DNA of 64,000 bases from Mesostigma viride (GCA_009746045.1 RPFO01000253.1:2961475-3025474); one strand, 5' to 3'. Positions 19,464 to 30,460 are shown, counted from the stretch's first letter. Numbers and translations: made by a program. The notes: generated by a model not told the origin, from the letters alone.

Positions 19464-21833
19464 ATGTTCTTGAATGGTGGTTTAACCGTCCCTCACACTG
19501 TTGTAGACCCCTTCTTGCATGCTGATGAACTCTTGAATGTCTCTGTGTTGGTAGATAGCGGTGCGGCTAGCTCCTTTGTGAGCGAGGCCCTAGTTAGACG
19601 TTTAGGACTAGTCCCTACCCCTCACACCAAACCCGTTACTGTTCATTATGCTGATGGTCGCACCAGTCATTCCCCGGGTACGGTGTCCCTTCCCATGGTT
19701 ATACAAGGACGTACTGTCAACCTGACGGCCACTATAGGCCCTATCACTACCGCTGATGTATTACTAGGATTAGATTGGCACCAGGATAATAAGATTACTA
19801 TTAATTATGATACCATGGTCATTTGGTTTCCAGATAGCTCTTACTGGGTACCTGAACGTCATTATAGATTGGAAAATTTATCCTTGGTAGATATTACTCC
19901 TCCTACACCTGTTGATCCTCCTGTAAGACCTATACCTGAAGTATTAATGTCAAATGACGAATTACGTTCTGAATTAAAGCAAAATGGATACCTATTATGT
20001 ATGTTCCTTCAGTTAGAAGTACAAGAGATACCTATCACTAATAATAGTGTGGATATAGATGTAAATACAGTGGATACAATAGGAGTAGGATTTACTGAAA
20101 ATGAAATAGTAAGATACATGGCTGTGATAGATTCCTCAAAAGTATTTGAAGAAAAGACTCCTTCTTATCCTCCTCCTCGTTCTGTTTTACACCGTGTAGT
20201 TATCAAGGACGGTGCAGTTCCTACGCACTCTCCGATGTATAGAATGGGCCCTACCGAGTTAAAGGAACTAAAACAGATTTTAGTGTCATTATTAGAAGCA
20301 GGATTGATAGAGCCTAGTAACTCCCCCTACTCAGCTGGTGTCCTGTTAGTTCCTAAGCCAAATGGCAAGTTTCGCCTAGTTACTGATTATAGGAAGTTGA
20401 ATGATATTACTGTGAAATCTAAATACCCTCTACCTCGTATTGATGATATATTTAATAAGGTTAAAGGTTCCACTTGTTTCACAGTACTGGATTGTGCGGA
20501 TGGTTTTTGGCAGTTGCGGATAGCTCCTGAGGATTGCCATAAAACCGCCTTTGCTACCCCTTTTGGTCATTACCAGTTTAGAGTAGCGGCTATGGGACTC
20601 TGTAACTCGCCTGCCTCTTTTCAAATGTTAATGAATGAAGTGCTTAGACCTGTTATGGGAAATTCTCATCTTCCTCAGGTGTCCTCTGATCTAAAGGATC
20701 CCTCCTTCTCCTCTGTTTCTTTATCTGAGCATGACCGTTCTTGTGCTCAAGCTTACTTAGATGATATTCTTATTTACTCTCCTGATTTTGAAACGCACCT
20801 ACGTGATTTAAAGAAAGTATTAGAAATAATGGCTGAAAATTCTTTGTGGGCGCGCCGTGCTAAAGTGCGTTCGGGTAGGAGTGTCCCATTTTTAGGGCAC
20901 GTTCTGTCAGATGCCGGGGTCGCTACCGACCCGGATAAAACTAAGTCAATTCAGGAATGGCCTACTCCTACCGACGTTAAAGGTGTACGTAGTTTCCTAG
21001 GAATTGCTTCTTACTATAGGCGTTTTATCCCGCGTTTCGCCACTATAGCAGCCCCTATTAATCATTTATTAAAGAAGGATATCCCCTTTGTTTGGAGTAG
21101 TGAGTGTCAGTCTGCTTTTCAGTGCCTAAAATCCCTACTCCTTTCCCCTCCTGTACTCATCCTACCGGATACTACTAAACCCTTTGTTGTGGCTACAGAT
21201 GCTAGTAAAGTAGCTATAGGTGGTGTCCTTCTCCAGGATCAGGGTCAGGGCTTACAGCCAATTGAGTATATCTCTAGGACAATGCTCCCTGCGGAGCGTA
21301 ACTATCCCGTCCACCAGCAGGAACTCTTAGCTGTGGTGTATTGTTGCCACGCGTGGCAGCACTTCCTTAAAGGTGCTCAATTTGATGTCTGCCTGAATGA
21401 ACCCTGTGAGCTAGATCCTTATAGGTTAGTTATCCAAACGGATCATCGTCCCCTTACCCATCTTCTCTCCCAACCCAACCTTACCCCTCGGCAAGCGCGC
21501 TGGATGGAATTTTTAGCACAGTTTTCCCCTTTTAAACTTCAGTATGTCAAGGGTGTAGATAACATAGTACCAGATGCACTCTCTCGTCGTGCAGACTATT
21601 CCTTCTTCGAGGACCTTGATGTTCTCAATACTACTCTAGTTCCTACTACTATGGGTGTAACCCCTTATGGTGAACTACCTGATGATGATTCCTATGCCTA
21701 CCTCTTTCATACAGCTGTTCGCATGCCTGATCTCCTTTCTCACGTAGGACTCTCTCTCCCGTGTGAGGCCCTTCCTGTGGCCTCGGTGGGGGGGAGGGGA
21801 AAAATAAAATTTCTATACCGCTTAGCCATATAG
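19464..21833 (+). CDS. Gypsy II protease, reverse transcriptase, RNase H
   Basis: The frame is open from 19,392; the first ATG is 19,464. The aspartic protease motif VDSGAASSFV is near 19,550. RT motifs include YPLPRIDDIF, LDCADGFWQLRIAPED and catalytic YLDD at 20,754-20,765. Between NEVLRPVMG and YLDD lie roughly 25-30 extra residues (SSDLKDPSFSS…) not usual in this family. RNase H follows (VATDASKVAIGG, HQQELLAVVY, QTDHRPL). The frame stops at 21,833 after a G-rich stretch, and the integrase continues beyond it in another frame. It makes the DNA copy of the element inside virus-like particles. Confidence 0.9.
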   Translation: MFLNGGLTVPHTVVDPFLHADELLNVSVLVDSGAASSFVSEALVRRLGLVPTPHTKPVTVHYADGRTSHSPGTVSLPMVIQGRTVNLTATIGPITTADVLLGLDWHQDNKITINYDTMVIWFPDSSYWVPERHYRLENLSLVDITPPTPVDPPVRPIPEVLMSNDELRSELKQNGYLLCMFLQLEVQEIPITNNSVDIDVNTVDTIGVGFTENEIVRYMAVIDSSKVFEEKTPSYPPPRSVLHRVVIKDGAVPTHSPMYRMGPTELKELKQILVSLLEAGLIEPSNSPYSAGVLLVPKPNGKFRLVTDYRKLNDITVKSKYPLPRIDDIFNKVKGSTCFTVLDCADGFWQLRIAPEDCHKTAFATPFGHYQFRVAAMGLCNSPASFQMLMNEVLRPVMGNSHLPQVSSDLKDPSFSSVSLSEHDRSCAQAYLDDILIYSPDFETHLRDLKKVLEIMAENSLWARRAKVRSGRSVPFLGHVLSDAGVATDPDKTKSIQEWPTPTDVKGVRSFLGIASYYRRFIPRFATIAAPINHLLKKDIPFVWSSECQSAFQCLKSLLLSPPVLILPDTTKPFVVATDASKVAIGGVLLQDQGQGLQPIEYISRTMLPAERNYPVHQQELLAVVYCCHAWQHFLKGAQFDVCLNEPCELDPYRLVIQTDHRPLTHLLSQPNLTPRQARWMEFLAQFSPFKLQYVKGVDNIVPDALSRRADYSFFEDLDVLNTTLVPTTMGVTPYGELPDDDSYAYLFHTAVRMPDLLSHVGLSLPCEALPVASVGGRGKIKFLYRLAI

Positions 21834-21941
21834 CGACTAGGTCAGGAAAGTCTTATGAAAACGTAGTCCCTAGGACCTCCCCTTCTCTTCGGCAAGGCGG
21901 TAGGAGATCTCTTTAAACCTGTTCTGGATACTTCTGTAGCG

Positions 21942-23467
21942 ATGCCTACCTCTGATCTTGAACGCCTTATTAGTAGATTTACGGCCACTGAGCCGGAAGC
22001 ATTAGCTGCCATTGCTGCACATCCCCAACAATTAGGCAAGCACCCTTGTAAATTTGTAGGTGGGTTTTTATATGTGCAGATAGCAGATTCTCCCCCTCAA
22101 TGGCGCCTGTATGTCCCTCCTATCTGTCGCTCCTCCTTGCTCTTTGAGTTGCATGACTTAGCTGCTCACAGGGTGGTAAACGGGTACGGGACCTAGTAGC
22201 CCGCTCTTATTACTGGCCTTCCCTTTATAAGGATGTGGATGAGTATGTTAGAACTTGTCAATCTTGCCAGGAAATGAAACCCAATAATGTAGGACAGATA
22301 GCAGAACCTAGGACCTTGCCTGACCCTATCATGCCTTGGGATTCTATCATGATGGATTTTGTAGGACCTTTTAGAAAGAATGATAGGGGCAATGCCCAAA
22401 TCCTTGTGTTCATAGATCGTTTTACTCGTATGTGCCATCTTGTGCCGTGTCCTTTAGAACTCACCGCACGTGATTGCGCACGCCTATACCTCAATAATGT
22501 ATATAGATATCATGGATTGAGTAGGCAGTTTATTAGTGATAAGGATAAATTATTTACCTCAGATTTTTGGCAGCAGTTTTTCGCTGCCATCGGTACCAAG
22601 GTTACCTACGGTACTGCCTACCACTCCTCCTCCTCTCATTTAGTAGAGCGTCTTAATAGAGTAGTAGAAGAAGCGCTTAGGCACTATGTTAATGGCTCGG
22701 GTAGTGATTGGGAGGATTATTTATGTTTGGTAGAGTTCTCCCTCAACAATTGTCCCCAAGCTGCGCATGGATATACGCCCTTCTTCTTAGATACTGGGAG
22801 ACAGCCCCTTACCCCTACCTCTCTCTTAGCTAGTCCTCTACGGGACAAGGATGATGTGTCCCGAGATACTGTAGAAGGTGTACAGTCCTTACTAGATAGA
22901 ATGAAAACTGCTCATGACCACGCGATCTCAGGGTATCAAAAAGCTCAGGCTAAGTACCTTGCTAGGTTGCGTGCCTCCTTAGATAGACGAGCACCTGAGA
23001 TAGAAGTAGGAGATCTAGTATTAGTAGAAGGCCCCCGTGTTGGCCGTTTTGCTCATAAGTTTGAAGCAGAACTGAAGGTCAAACTTAGGCCTGCCTTCTT
23101 AGGACCCTTCCATGTGTTGTCTAGGGTAGGAAATTTCTTGTATAAAGTCGATATCCCTACCTCTTGGCAAACGCATTCAAACACCTTCCATAGGAGCCAG
23201 CTTAAACTGTACCACCCTAGTACGTTCGCTGGCAGGGAGTTAGCGCCTGCCCCTTTAGAGCATAATCCTGACACTGGGGAAGTAGAAGACGAAGTAGAAA
23301 GCATCGTGGCCCATCGAGATATCAAAAAGGGCCGCGGTACCCAGCGTCAGTATAAAGTGAAGTGGATGTATGCTCGTAGTGAAGTAGATAAGGTTTGGTA
23401 TACGGAGAGTGAGCTAGATGGGTGTAGTCGCCTGCTGCAGGAATATAAAACCCTGCACAAGCTCTAG
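21942..23467 (+). pseudogene. Gypsy II integrase with C-terminal chromodomain (frame-broken)
   Basis: The N-terminal zinc region is split. One frame carries ELHDLAAH (to about 22,180). The next, from about 22,185, carries RSYYWPSLYKD and CQSCQEMK, so an indel near 22,180 separates the two His from the two Cys. The catalytic core follows with Asp in MMDFVGPF, Asp in FISDKDKLF and Glu in HLVERLNR. The last 60 or so residues form a chromodomain (VESIVAHRDIKKG … YKVKWMYAR … VWYTESEL), the hallmark of chromoviruses, which directs insertion to marked chromatin. The core frame 22,235-23,467 is intact. Confidence 0.88.
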
Positions 23468-23523
23468 TCGTAGGCCTTCTCCTCTCTTATGTTATGTCTG
23501 CTGTCGACGGGTGGTTGGTTGTC

Positions 23524-23540
23524 CCCTCCCCTCCGCAGCC
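23524..23540 (+). promoter_or_regulatory. Predicted splice acceptor for ORF3
   Basis: A pyrimidine tract (CCCCTCCCCTCCGCAG) ends three bases before the ORF3 ATG at 23,544. Together with the donor at 17,074 it could give a spliced subgenomic ORF3 mRNA. This is inferred from consensus alone. Confidence 0.45.
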
Positions 23541-23543
23541 GTC

Positions 23544-25836
23544 ATGACAGAGCCTACCCCTCCGGCTGAGAGCCCGCTGCCGTCCCTGCCCCTACCGGAC
23601 CCTGAGCTGTATTTCGAGGCCCTTCCGGGCCGTTGGGTGTCGCGATCATGTTACCGGGGTGGCGTTGTGCAGCCGGCCCTTCAGGCCCAACATGCGAGCT
23701 TAGTCAGGGCGGCCCTCTTCGGGGTCACGTGGTATGGTCCTTCCCCTAATGAGCCGCACCAGCTTGTCCTGCACGGTTCGACGATGCCGGACACTGTTTG
23801 TTGGGGTGTGGTTCTCGCTGTCCCGCCTTGGAACAGATAGATGCGGTTCTCCGGTGTTGCCGTGTGTTCTCCTACCTCTCTACCCCTGTGGGCCGTACCT
23901 GCCTACGGGAGGTGTTTCCTTGGCTTCCGGCTGAGGGTGATGCTGAGGTAGATGAGAACCCCTGCGACCTTTTACGGGCCGTAGAATTCATGGAGATAGC
24001 TGATCAGGCGGCGGGACTAGCGGTTGATGGTCCTGCCCCTTCGGGCGCCCCAGCCGAGGTACATTATACTCCAGATTATTCTGCCTCGAGCGCTGCGTCC
24101 GCCTCCTCGGCGTCTGTTCCTCCCTCTCCGGTCCCGTCGTCCCCTCGGTCGACCCGGGGTTGCAGTGGAGCCTACCCCTTCGGGTTTGCCTGATCCTCTT
24201 TCGGCGACGGTCTCGGCTATGCAGGCTCAGATCCAGTCCCTGACCACGGCGTTTGGGGCCTTCCTGGCGGCCCAGGCGCAGGTCCCGGCTACGCCAGCTG
24301 GATCCGCGCCTCCTACCCCTTCTGTTGCCCCGGCGACTACGGCTTCGCCCGCGCCCCCGCTGGCGCCCGCGGTCGCTGTGGTTCCGGCGGCTGCTGCGAC
24401 TCCTGCTGCCTCTGCGCCTGTGACCGCTGTACCTGCGCCTACGCGCGAGTCCCTGCCCCTGTGACCGCGCCCGCTGTCGCTGCTTCCGAGCCTCCACCAG
24501 CTCAGTCGCAGCCGTCGCGGGGCTTCTTTGGCGACACTAGCGGACTGCCCAGGCTTTGGGAGGGTGGTCCCCGCAGAGGATTCCGGTTCCTGACTGGAGC
24601 CTGGATGGTAGTCAATCTTATGCAGGACTGCCTGTCCCTACGGGCCCCATTTTTAACATGTGGCCTGAGGGTGCACCGGCCACGAGACCGGCGCGCCAGC
24701 TTCGGGGCGGGTCCGTCACGGCCCCTCTGGCTTCGGGTCCGGCGCGACCTCTGCTGTACCAGTGTCACCTGCGTCGGTGTCGGCTCCTGCCCCTGCTTCG
24801 GCCCCTGCCCCTTCGGCCTCTCTGTCCTTGGCTGCGGTTGTTCGGTCCACCGGTCAGGATCCTCGCGCTACCCGCGCTTCCGACTCCCTCCGGGAGTTGT
24901 CCCAGGGTGATCGGGACAGGGCTCCTTCTGTGGTGCATGCGACGCCGGAGTCGCGCGACACGCCCGTGCCTGGATGTGGTATGTCCGCACTCGCCTGCCG
25001 CCAGTGTGACCTGCCGCGCGCCTCCGCCGAGCTTGCCATCTCGCCCATGTCCTACGGGTTTTCCCAGGTGTGTCGGGCGCCTCGGGATCGTGGCCTACCC
25101 ATTGAGACTGATCGGCCTCCTTTCGACATGGTTATTTTAGCTGATCCTGTGTTCCAGGGTGAGATCCTGGTTCGGCGCGTTCTGTATCGCTGGGCTAGGC
25201 GCCACAACGACTTGGACACCTACGGTGGGTTCCAGTGGGCTTACCCTCCGCCTCTGGGCATTATGGCTTCGGATGCCCTTACGGTAGAGTTTCCTGCGGT
25301 GCCGGGTGTTACGTACACCACGGTCCTCCAGCCCATCCTCGAGTGGGATGCCCGGCGTCCGGCGCCCCTCCCGGGCCAGGGTCTAGACTCCCGCGGTCAC
25401 CCTCCTCCTCGGGCCAGCGACTACCTAGAGACATTCGGGTCGCGCCAGTGTACGCGTCGGTGGCGCTCCCGTGAGATTCGGCACATCCGGTTGTGGCCGT
25501 CCAACGTGGAGCCCCTGGTGGACCTGTTTTTCCCGACGGGTATGCGCCCTCGGATCCGGTATCATCGCCTCTCCTGCGGGCCTCTGCCTGATCGCGGTAG
25601 AGCCTTTCCTTCGCCTCTTTGCCTGTGGTTTCCTGGACTGGGCCCGTGGCCAGGTCGTTCTTACGCAGCATAGGTATTACTGGGCCTTTCTGGGCCTTTT
25701 TCCTGACGGCGTGTGGGCCGATGTTTTCCTCACTGTAGATAGGCATGACAATGTTGAGGATGTGGCCCACTACCAGGCCTACCTGGAGTCCTGCTGGCCT
25801 CCCGTGGTACCTACCAGACGGATGGCCATTAGATAG
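23544..25836 (+). pseudogene. Gypsy II ORF3, large extra protein of unknown function (several frameshifts)
   Basis: Downstream of the chromodomain, about 2.3 kb is coding-like but spread over three frames. Pieces in order are 23,544-23,840 (PLPSLPLPDPELYFEALPGRW…); a continuation to 24,193; a stretch with a short coiled-coil candidate (MQAQIQSLTTAFGAFLAAQ) and an Ala/Pro-rich linker to about 24,464; a globular-looking part to 25,673 (LYRWARRHNDLDTYGGFQW…); and a last piece to 25,836 (LDWARGQVVLTQHRYYW…). I recognise no domain and see no signal peptide or clear membrane segments, so it is not an obvious envelope. The coiled coil plus proline linker could suit a structural protein. Multiple indels make this copy inactive. 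Confidence 0.5.
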
Positions 25837-26190
25837 AGGGCCTTAGGCCCGACCTGAGGGTGTTGTCCCTCCGGTATGTAGAGTCGCCCTCATATTCTGG
25901 CCAGTTGGTTGGCTGTTCTTGGTCCTTGGCGCTGATGTGTTTACTCTGTGTGTCCTGCCCAGTGCCGTCCCCCCCGGCCAGGACTCCGTTCCAGGCAGTT
26001 AGGGGAACCTACCACCAGGCTTGGTGCTGGCTAACCCTACACCACCCGGCGTGGTGGTGGAGACCGTGTGAACTATTGGTGCTTTGTATCTGGGATGGTC
26101 TATCGATTGTGTTGGTGTGTGCTGGGTGCATTAGGTTTTTCCTACCCCTTGGTTTCCTCCCTGTGCGTAGGGAGAGGGCTCCCTACCTTT

Positions 26191-26203
26191 GTGGGGGGGG
26201 AGG
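26191..26203 (+). promoter_or_regulatory. Polypurine tract of gypsy II
   Basis: A G-rich run ending AGG lies directly before the 3' LTR start TGTTACG, the expected plus-strand priming site. Confidence 0.75.
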
Positions 26204-26776
26204 TGTTACGTCGCGTAACAATTCGTTGTAGTTACGGACGTAAATTAGGTCCTTTGCCTCGGTTGTCCCTAGGTTTACGTTTAGGCTCCTACCGGGACAT
26301 TATTGTCCTCGTAACAGTACTGTGGTACATTGGGTGCCGTTGGGCGCCGCGCCGCGTACTTTACTAGTGGTCCTGATCCTGTGGTAGAATGTAGTGGACC
26401 AGCGTGCATCAGTAGATTTAGTGGACCAGCGTGCATCTGTAGGCGAGGGCCATGTCGGCCCGAGCGTGTTGGACCGTTGGTGACCATTTATGCGCGTTCT
26501 ACCCCTTGTGTGTGCACTCGGCGTGTGTTAAGTGAATTGACACATTTAGGCTTGGGTCACGGCAGTGTAGTTGTGTTTCCTTCCTCTATTCCTGGAGTAA
26601 ACGGGTTTTGGTAAATGGTTGTATGGCGTATTATAGCAACACTTACGTTAATGCATTGAGATCAGCTCCGTCACGTTCGTCTTTCGCCAGAGGGTTAAGT
26701 AGAGGAGGCCTGACCAGTTTAGGTAGTATCAGGCCCATTAGAGGTAGAGGTGGAGGTAGATATCCGCGGCGTAACA
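26204..26776 (+). repeat. 3' LTR of gypsy II
   Basis: This is a 573-bp copy of 15,979-16,550 with the same inverted ends. Differences seen include one extra T near 26,226 and substitutions near 26,251, 26,308, 26,408 and 26,417. It is followed by the target duplicate GCGGC. Confidence 0.95.
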
Positions 26777-26781
26777 GCGGC

Positions 26782-27356
26782 TTGTCCACTTTTTTAGCCC
26801 GGCCACGGATCGGAATCTAAGGATATTTGACAGATTTCGGTGATCTAAGAGATAGAATCTTCTCTGTAAGTCTTAGAATTCGCACTAACACAAGAGAATA
26901 TCAGTCGCCACTCAAAGAATCGGATCTACCCTGGATCTACTCAGGTTTGGAGCTCCGAAACATGGAAACGTAGTGTTTAGTGCCAGGTGGTTGGGGCGTA
27001 GTGAATCCCAGGTTATTGGGGCGCGACAGCCGTAGATTTCAGATCTTAATGACGGTTACGCAATCTTGACCTTAGCCTGCACCCTGACATCTCGTAGCGG
27101 GTCCTCAACGCTTCGCCGGCCTGGGCCTGCCGCTGCGATGGAGGATTCATGACCCAGGGATCCCGGATCTTCCTGAATAACCCACAGTTGTGTATCAACC
27201 TGTAGTTTGCGCGATTCCACAGGGACGTCTTCTGACAGGATCCAGGTATTCCGGTCTCGTAACTCCCCGGGCCTTGTTAGTTGGTCCACGTCACATTGCC
27301 CCGATAAGTACCACCGGTACTCAAATCCGCGGCTCCATGTATATACGGCCCCCGGC
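26782..27356. other. Interval between gypsy II and the copia element
   Basis: There are no convincing ORFs or repeats beyond the two target duplications at its edges. It is probably older host or repeat DNA into which both elements inserted. Confidence 0.5.
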
Positions 27357-27720
27357 AGTTAGCCTCTAGTCGTGGACATAGGCTAAGTACCAGATAGCAA
27401 TGTGCTATCTGGGGTTTCGCACGTGTAGGCTCGGTCAGAAGTCCCGGCTATATGTGATTCGGCAGGCTAGACTATTCGATAGCCGAGTCCTGGTGACGGA
27501 CGCCAGTACCCAAGTAGGATTGGCGGTACGGCGTCGCCAGTACCCACTCGGGACTGACATTGAGGTGTCGGATGTTGGACTAAGGTCCTGAGAGTCTAGC
27601 AGTGGCGTCGCGCCACTCAGGCTGCACCACAGAGCCCAACGGCCACTGTCGGCTGCTCCAGACGTGGCAGCCAGGCAGAGCGTTGCTTGTCGACAATGCT
27701 AAATGCCCTTGTGCACGTTG
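27357..27720 (+). repeat. 5' LTR of copia element, left part
   Basis: It matches 41,710-42,073 and ends CACGTTG where a CACTA-like element inserted. The LTR resumes at 31,705. Confidence 0.95.
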
Positions 27721-27734
27721 CACTAGGAACTCAG

Positions 27735-28075
27735 ATTCTGAGAATTTTCTCAAAACCCTCAATTTTCTCACCCTTTGTGAGAATTTTTTGAGAAAATTGA
27801 GAAAAATCTCAATTTTTTTCCGCAAACGCTAGGCAAAAAATCTCACCAGGGTGAGATTTTGGTGAGAAAAAGGGGGTTTTGGTGAGATTGGGGTGAGAAA
27901 AAACCCTAAAGTGAGAAAAAAGGTGAGAATGGGTGAGAAAAAGTGAGAAAAATTGAGAAAATTGAGAAAATTGAGAAGTTTCTCACCAACACGAGAAAAA
28001 TCACTAACACGAGAAAAATCACAAGTCAACGTGGTGAGAAATTTCTCACCAAGAGTGTAACACGAGAAAAATCAT
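27735..28075 (+). repeat. Left subterminal GTGAGAA array of the CACTA-like element
   Basis: There are many irregular copies of GTGAGAA and GAGAAAATTGA in about 340 bases. The array is mirrored by TTCTCAC copies at the other end. It is a likely transposase-binding region and could form a long hairpin with the right end. Confidence 0.85.
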
Positions 28076-28077
28076 GA

Positions 28078-28513
28078 GCTTTATTTCATTAAGTCCTTAA
28101 CGTGAAAAAAAAACTCAACACCACTTTGATATGCATTATAGGGTGCACAAAGGTGCAATATAGGGTTGTCATACAATATAAAACAGCACATCATTCCATA
28201 AACAATGCTGTCATTGAATTGAATTGAATTGTAACATAACTCCGTTGGGAGTATATGTAGCACATAGCCCAGAGAAGGGGCATATGGCCTATCATACATT
28301 CTAAGCTACTTCCTGCAAGGGTGGGAATGTAAACAACACTTGCTCTAGGTGCACCAGGGGCACCTACACCCTCATGATCTTCACACTATGCCCAGCTAAG
28401 GGGGAGTATGTCATGTGGGGGAAGATCAACATGGCTATACAAGAGCTAGGGCATGGCTTCTCAGCAGGGCCACTACAAGGCCACTGTCTATCTATTCTAC
28501 TGCTGCTGTATTC
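28078..28513. other. CACTA interior, non-coding left part
   Basis: This AT-rich stretch lies between the left subterminal array and the 3' end of the cargo gene. I see no ORF or repeat of note. Confidence 0.4.
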
Positions 28514-28515
28514 CC

Positions 28516-29740
28516 CTAGGCTGGGGCTGCCGGAGTCGCTGGGGCCGCGGTGGTTGAGGGGGTCGCGTGCCAGGGCTTGTGGCCGACGTAGATGTCCGCC
28601 CCCTTCCAGTACACCGGCTGGCCCGCCTTGGTCTGCCGGAGCTGGAGGTAGGTCGGCCATAGCTCCCGTCGCCGTTGTTGCTGCGCCAGGGTCAAGTCGT
28701 CGTCCACGGTGAAGGGAGTGTTCTCGAGCCGCTTGCGGCGTCTGAGGAACGAAACCTTGTCCGCTGGGCTCTTAAAGATGAGAAGAAGCGGAGGCGCCCC
28801 TGCCTTACCCCGCGCGCGGGGGAGGCAGTGGGCGGTCAGCTTAATCTCACCAAGGAGGCCCATGCGTGCAAGGATTTTGCTCTCAAACGCACGTGCAAGC
28901 TTCTCGGAATTCTCACCTTCCACCAGGTCGAAGTTCTTGAGGATGGCGTTTAGGCTGCGCTTGGCGAGCTCGGCCTCCTCGCGGAGGTCAAGCGTCTGCC
29001 GCTGGAGCTGGGCTGCGACGGCGGAGGTGGTGGAGGTGGTATGTTGCTTAAGCATGTCCGCCCAGGTGGTGATGGGAGGAGCATCGCCGGCCAGGCCAGC
29101 CGGGGCTGGCTTGGCGGCAATGTCCTTCACCGCCTGGGCGGTGAGGCCTGCGGTGCTCTGCAGAACCTCGATAGCGATGGCGTTGTCCTTAAGACGCTGG
29201 TCGATGTCACGGAGCTGGGCGGTGATGCCGTCGGAGGTGGAGGTGGTGGCGGTGGAGGAGGCGAGGAGGGTGGAGGTGGCGGTGGAGATGGTGGAGGTGG
29301 CGGTGGAGATGGTGGAGGTGGCGGTGGAAGGAGGGGAAGCTCGGCAGTCAGCGTGCCGCCGATGGCCGCCACATCTGCAGCAATGGGGTCCACGTGCTCC
29401 TCGAGGGCCTCCTTAAGGAGTGAGCGGATGGAGGATTCGGTTAAGGTGGTGGTGAGAGGCTTGGGGGGCCAAAGCTCCCCGATGGAGCGTCCAAGGAGGG
29501 AAAAGAGAGCGACTTGCTGGAGGTAGGGGCGGTGGAGGCTGGGAATGGTGTCGAAACAGGAGATACGAATCAAGCGAGGGTCAAAGAGGCGACCTTGGTT
29601 GAAGAGCTGCTTGCATAGTGCAAGAAGCGAGGCGTGCGTTCCATGAAACACGCAGACCAGGATGCGTTCCGTGGTAAGCGTGTCAAGGAACCCGGGCTGG
29701 CTGGCTTCGGCGACAAAGTCGGCCGCTATCCAACTCGAAG
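28516..29740 (-). pseudogene. CACTA cargo: poly-proline, coiled-coil, L1-ORF1-like RNA-binding protein (one frame break)
   Basis: Read from right to left, an N-terminal part (CKQLFNQGRLFDPRLIRISCF…, from at least 29,651) leads into a long run of PPPPPPS repeats (about 29,225-29,330). The next part is a coiled-coil candidate (RDIDQRLKDNAIAIEVL), reachable only by a frame change inside or near the proline repeat. The C-terminal 204-residue frame (29,130-28,516) has an RRM-like region followed by FKSPADKVSFLRRRK, VDDDLTLAQQQRRREL and VYWKGADIYV. That is the pattern of the C-terminal half of L1 ORF1 proteins, which bind RNA in LINE particles. No RT lies nearby. It may be a captured LINE ORF1 or a host relative; the proline repeat makes an assembly indel possible. 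Confidence 0.55.
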
Positions 29741-30310
29741 ACTAAAAAAGTAACATGCATTAATGGCCCGCATGCATAAAGGGCCTGAATTCTGATGCGG
29801 GCCCAACGGCAGCACCGCCAAAGCAGATAAGGGCCCGCAGTCTGATGCGGGCCCCACGGCACCACCGCCATAGCAGAGCTCGAAGGTCGTGGTGCGCGTG
29901 AAACGTACGTATGCCCTTTGTCGGTAGGTGCCGTTGGGGTCAAATTGGGTGCCGCCAAAAATCGGGCCGACGCGTCAATAGACTGAGGCCGTCGATGAGA
30001 GCCATCATGCGGCTTGGGGAACTTCAGCTAAGTTAACTTAACGCAAACCACTGGTCGCCCGCGTCGGGAACCGGCCCAACGGCTCTCCCGCAACAGAAAA
30101 TTACGCGGCATACTGCATAAGTCGTCGGATTGTTACATTTCGACGGTCAAGATTTCATGATGAGGTTTGCGTTCAATTTGCCGCAGTTTGCCGCCCAGAG
30201 AAAGTAGTTGTTGGACTCGTTGCCCACGATGAAACACAATCAAGCAAGCCGTTTCCGGCCCCACCGTGTAGGTCATGTAGTCGCTCTTCACGTCAGCCAG
30301 CCGTAATTTC
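29741..30310. other. CACTA interior, non-coding
   Basis: No supported gene. A short local duplication is visible: AGGGCC(T/C)G…TCTGATGCGGGCCC(A/C)A at about 29,780-29,815 and 29,830-29,870. Confidence 0.45.
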
Positions 30311-30460
30311 AATGCACAAGGCTACACATTTCCATCTCCATTCATATTCATAATCCTGCACGACTCGAAAACGCGGACAAGATAACGGCAGGCTCGAGCT
30401 ACCATGGTCCGGATTCTCCCGATTTCTGGCCTGCGCTGGTTGTCTCCTTGATATTGGCAA
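30311..30460 (-). repeat. Dispersed repeat, copy 2 (inside CACTA cargo)
   Basis: This is the reverse complement of the block at 13,165-13,330, sharing CATGGTAGCTCGAGCC-type sequence and the flanking GGAGACAACCAGCGCAGGCC. Confidence 0.75.

Larger units (their letters stand above)
15979..26776 (+). mobile_element. Complete Ty3/gypsy chromovirus II with extra ORFs
   Basis: The element is bounded by two LTRs of 572 and 573 bp and flanked by a 5-bp target duplication GCGGC (15,974-15,978 and 26,777-26,781). Inside, in order, are a primer-binding site, a viroplasmin-like ORF, gag, protease-RT-RNase H, integrase with chromodomain, an additional long 3' ORF and a polypurine tract. The LTRs differ at about five positions by eye, so the insertion is fairly young. 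Several coding frames are nevertheless broken by indels, so this copy probably depends on others. Confidence 0.95.

Noticed and set aside
23988-24497. Arg/Ser-rich 169-codon minus-strand frame resembling an RS splicing protein
   Set aside because: It is the reverse complement of the Ala/Pro-rich linker of gypsy II ORF3; the apparent RS content is a composition artefact.
27735-28075. Dense short repeats considered as a CRISPR array
   Set aside because: The repeats are irregular, without constant spacers, mirrored at the other end of a transposon, and the genome is eukaryotic.
29041-29526. Gly-rich plus-strand frame
   Set aside because: It is antisense to the poly-proline codons of the CACTA cargo gene.
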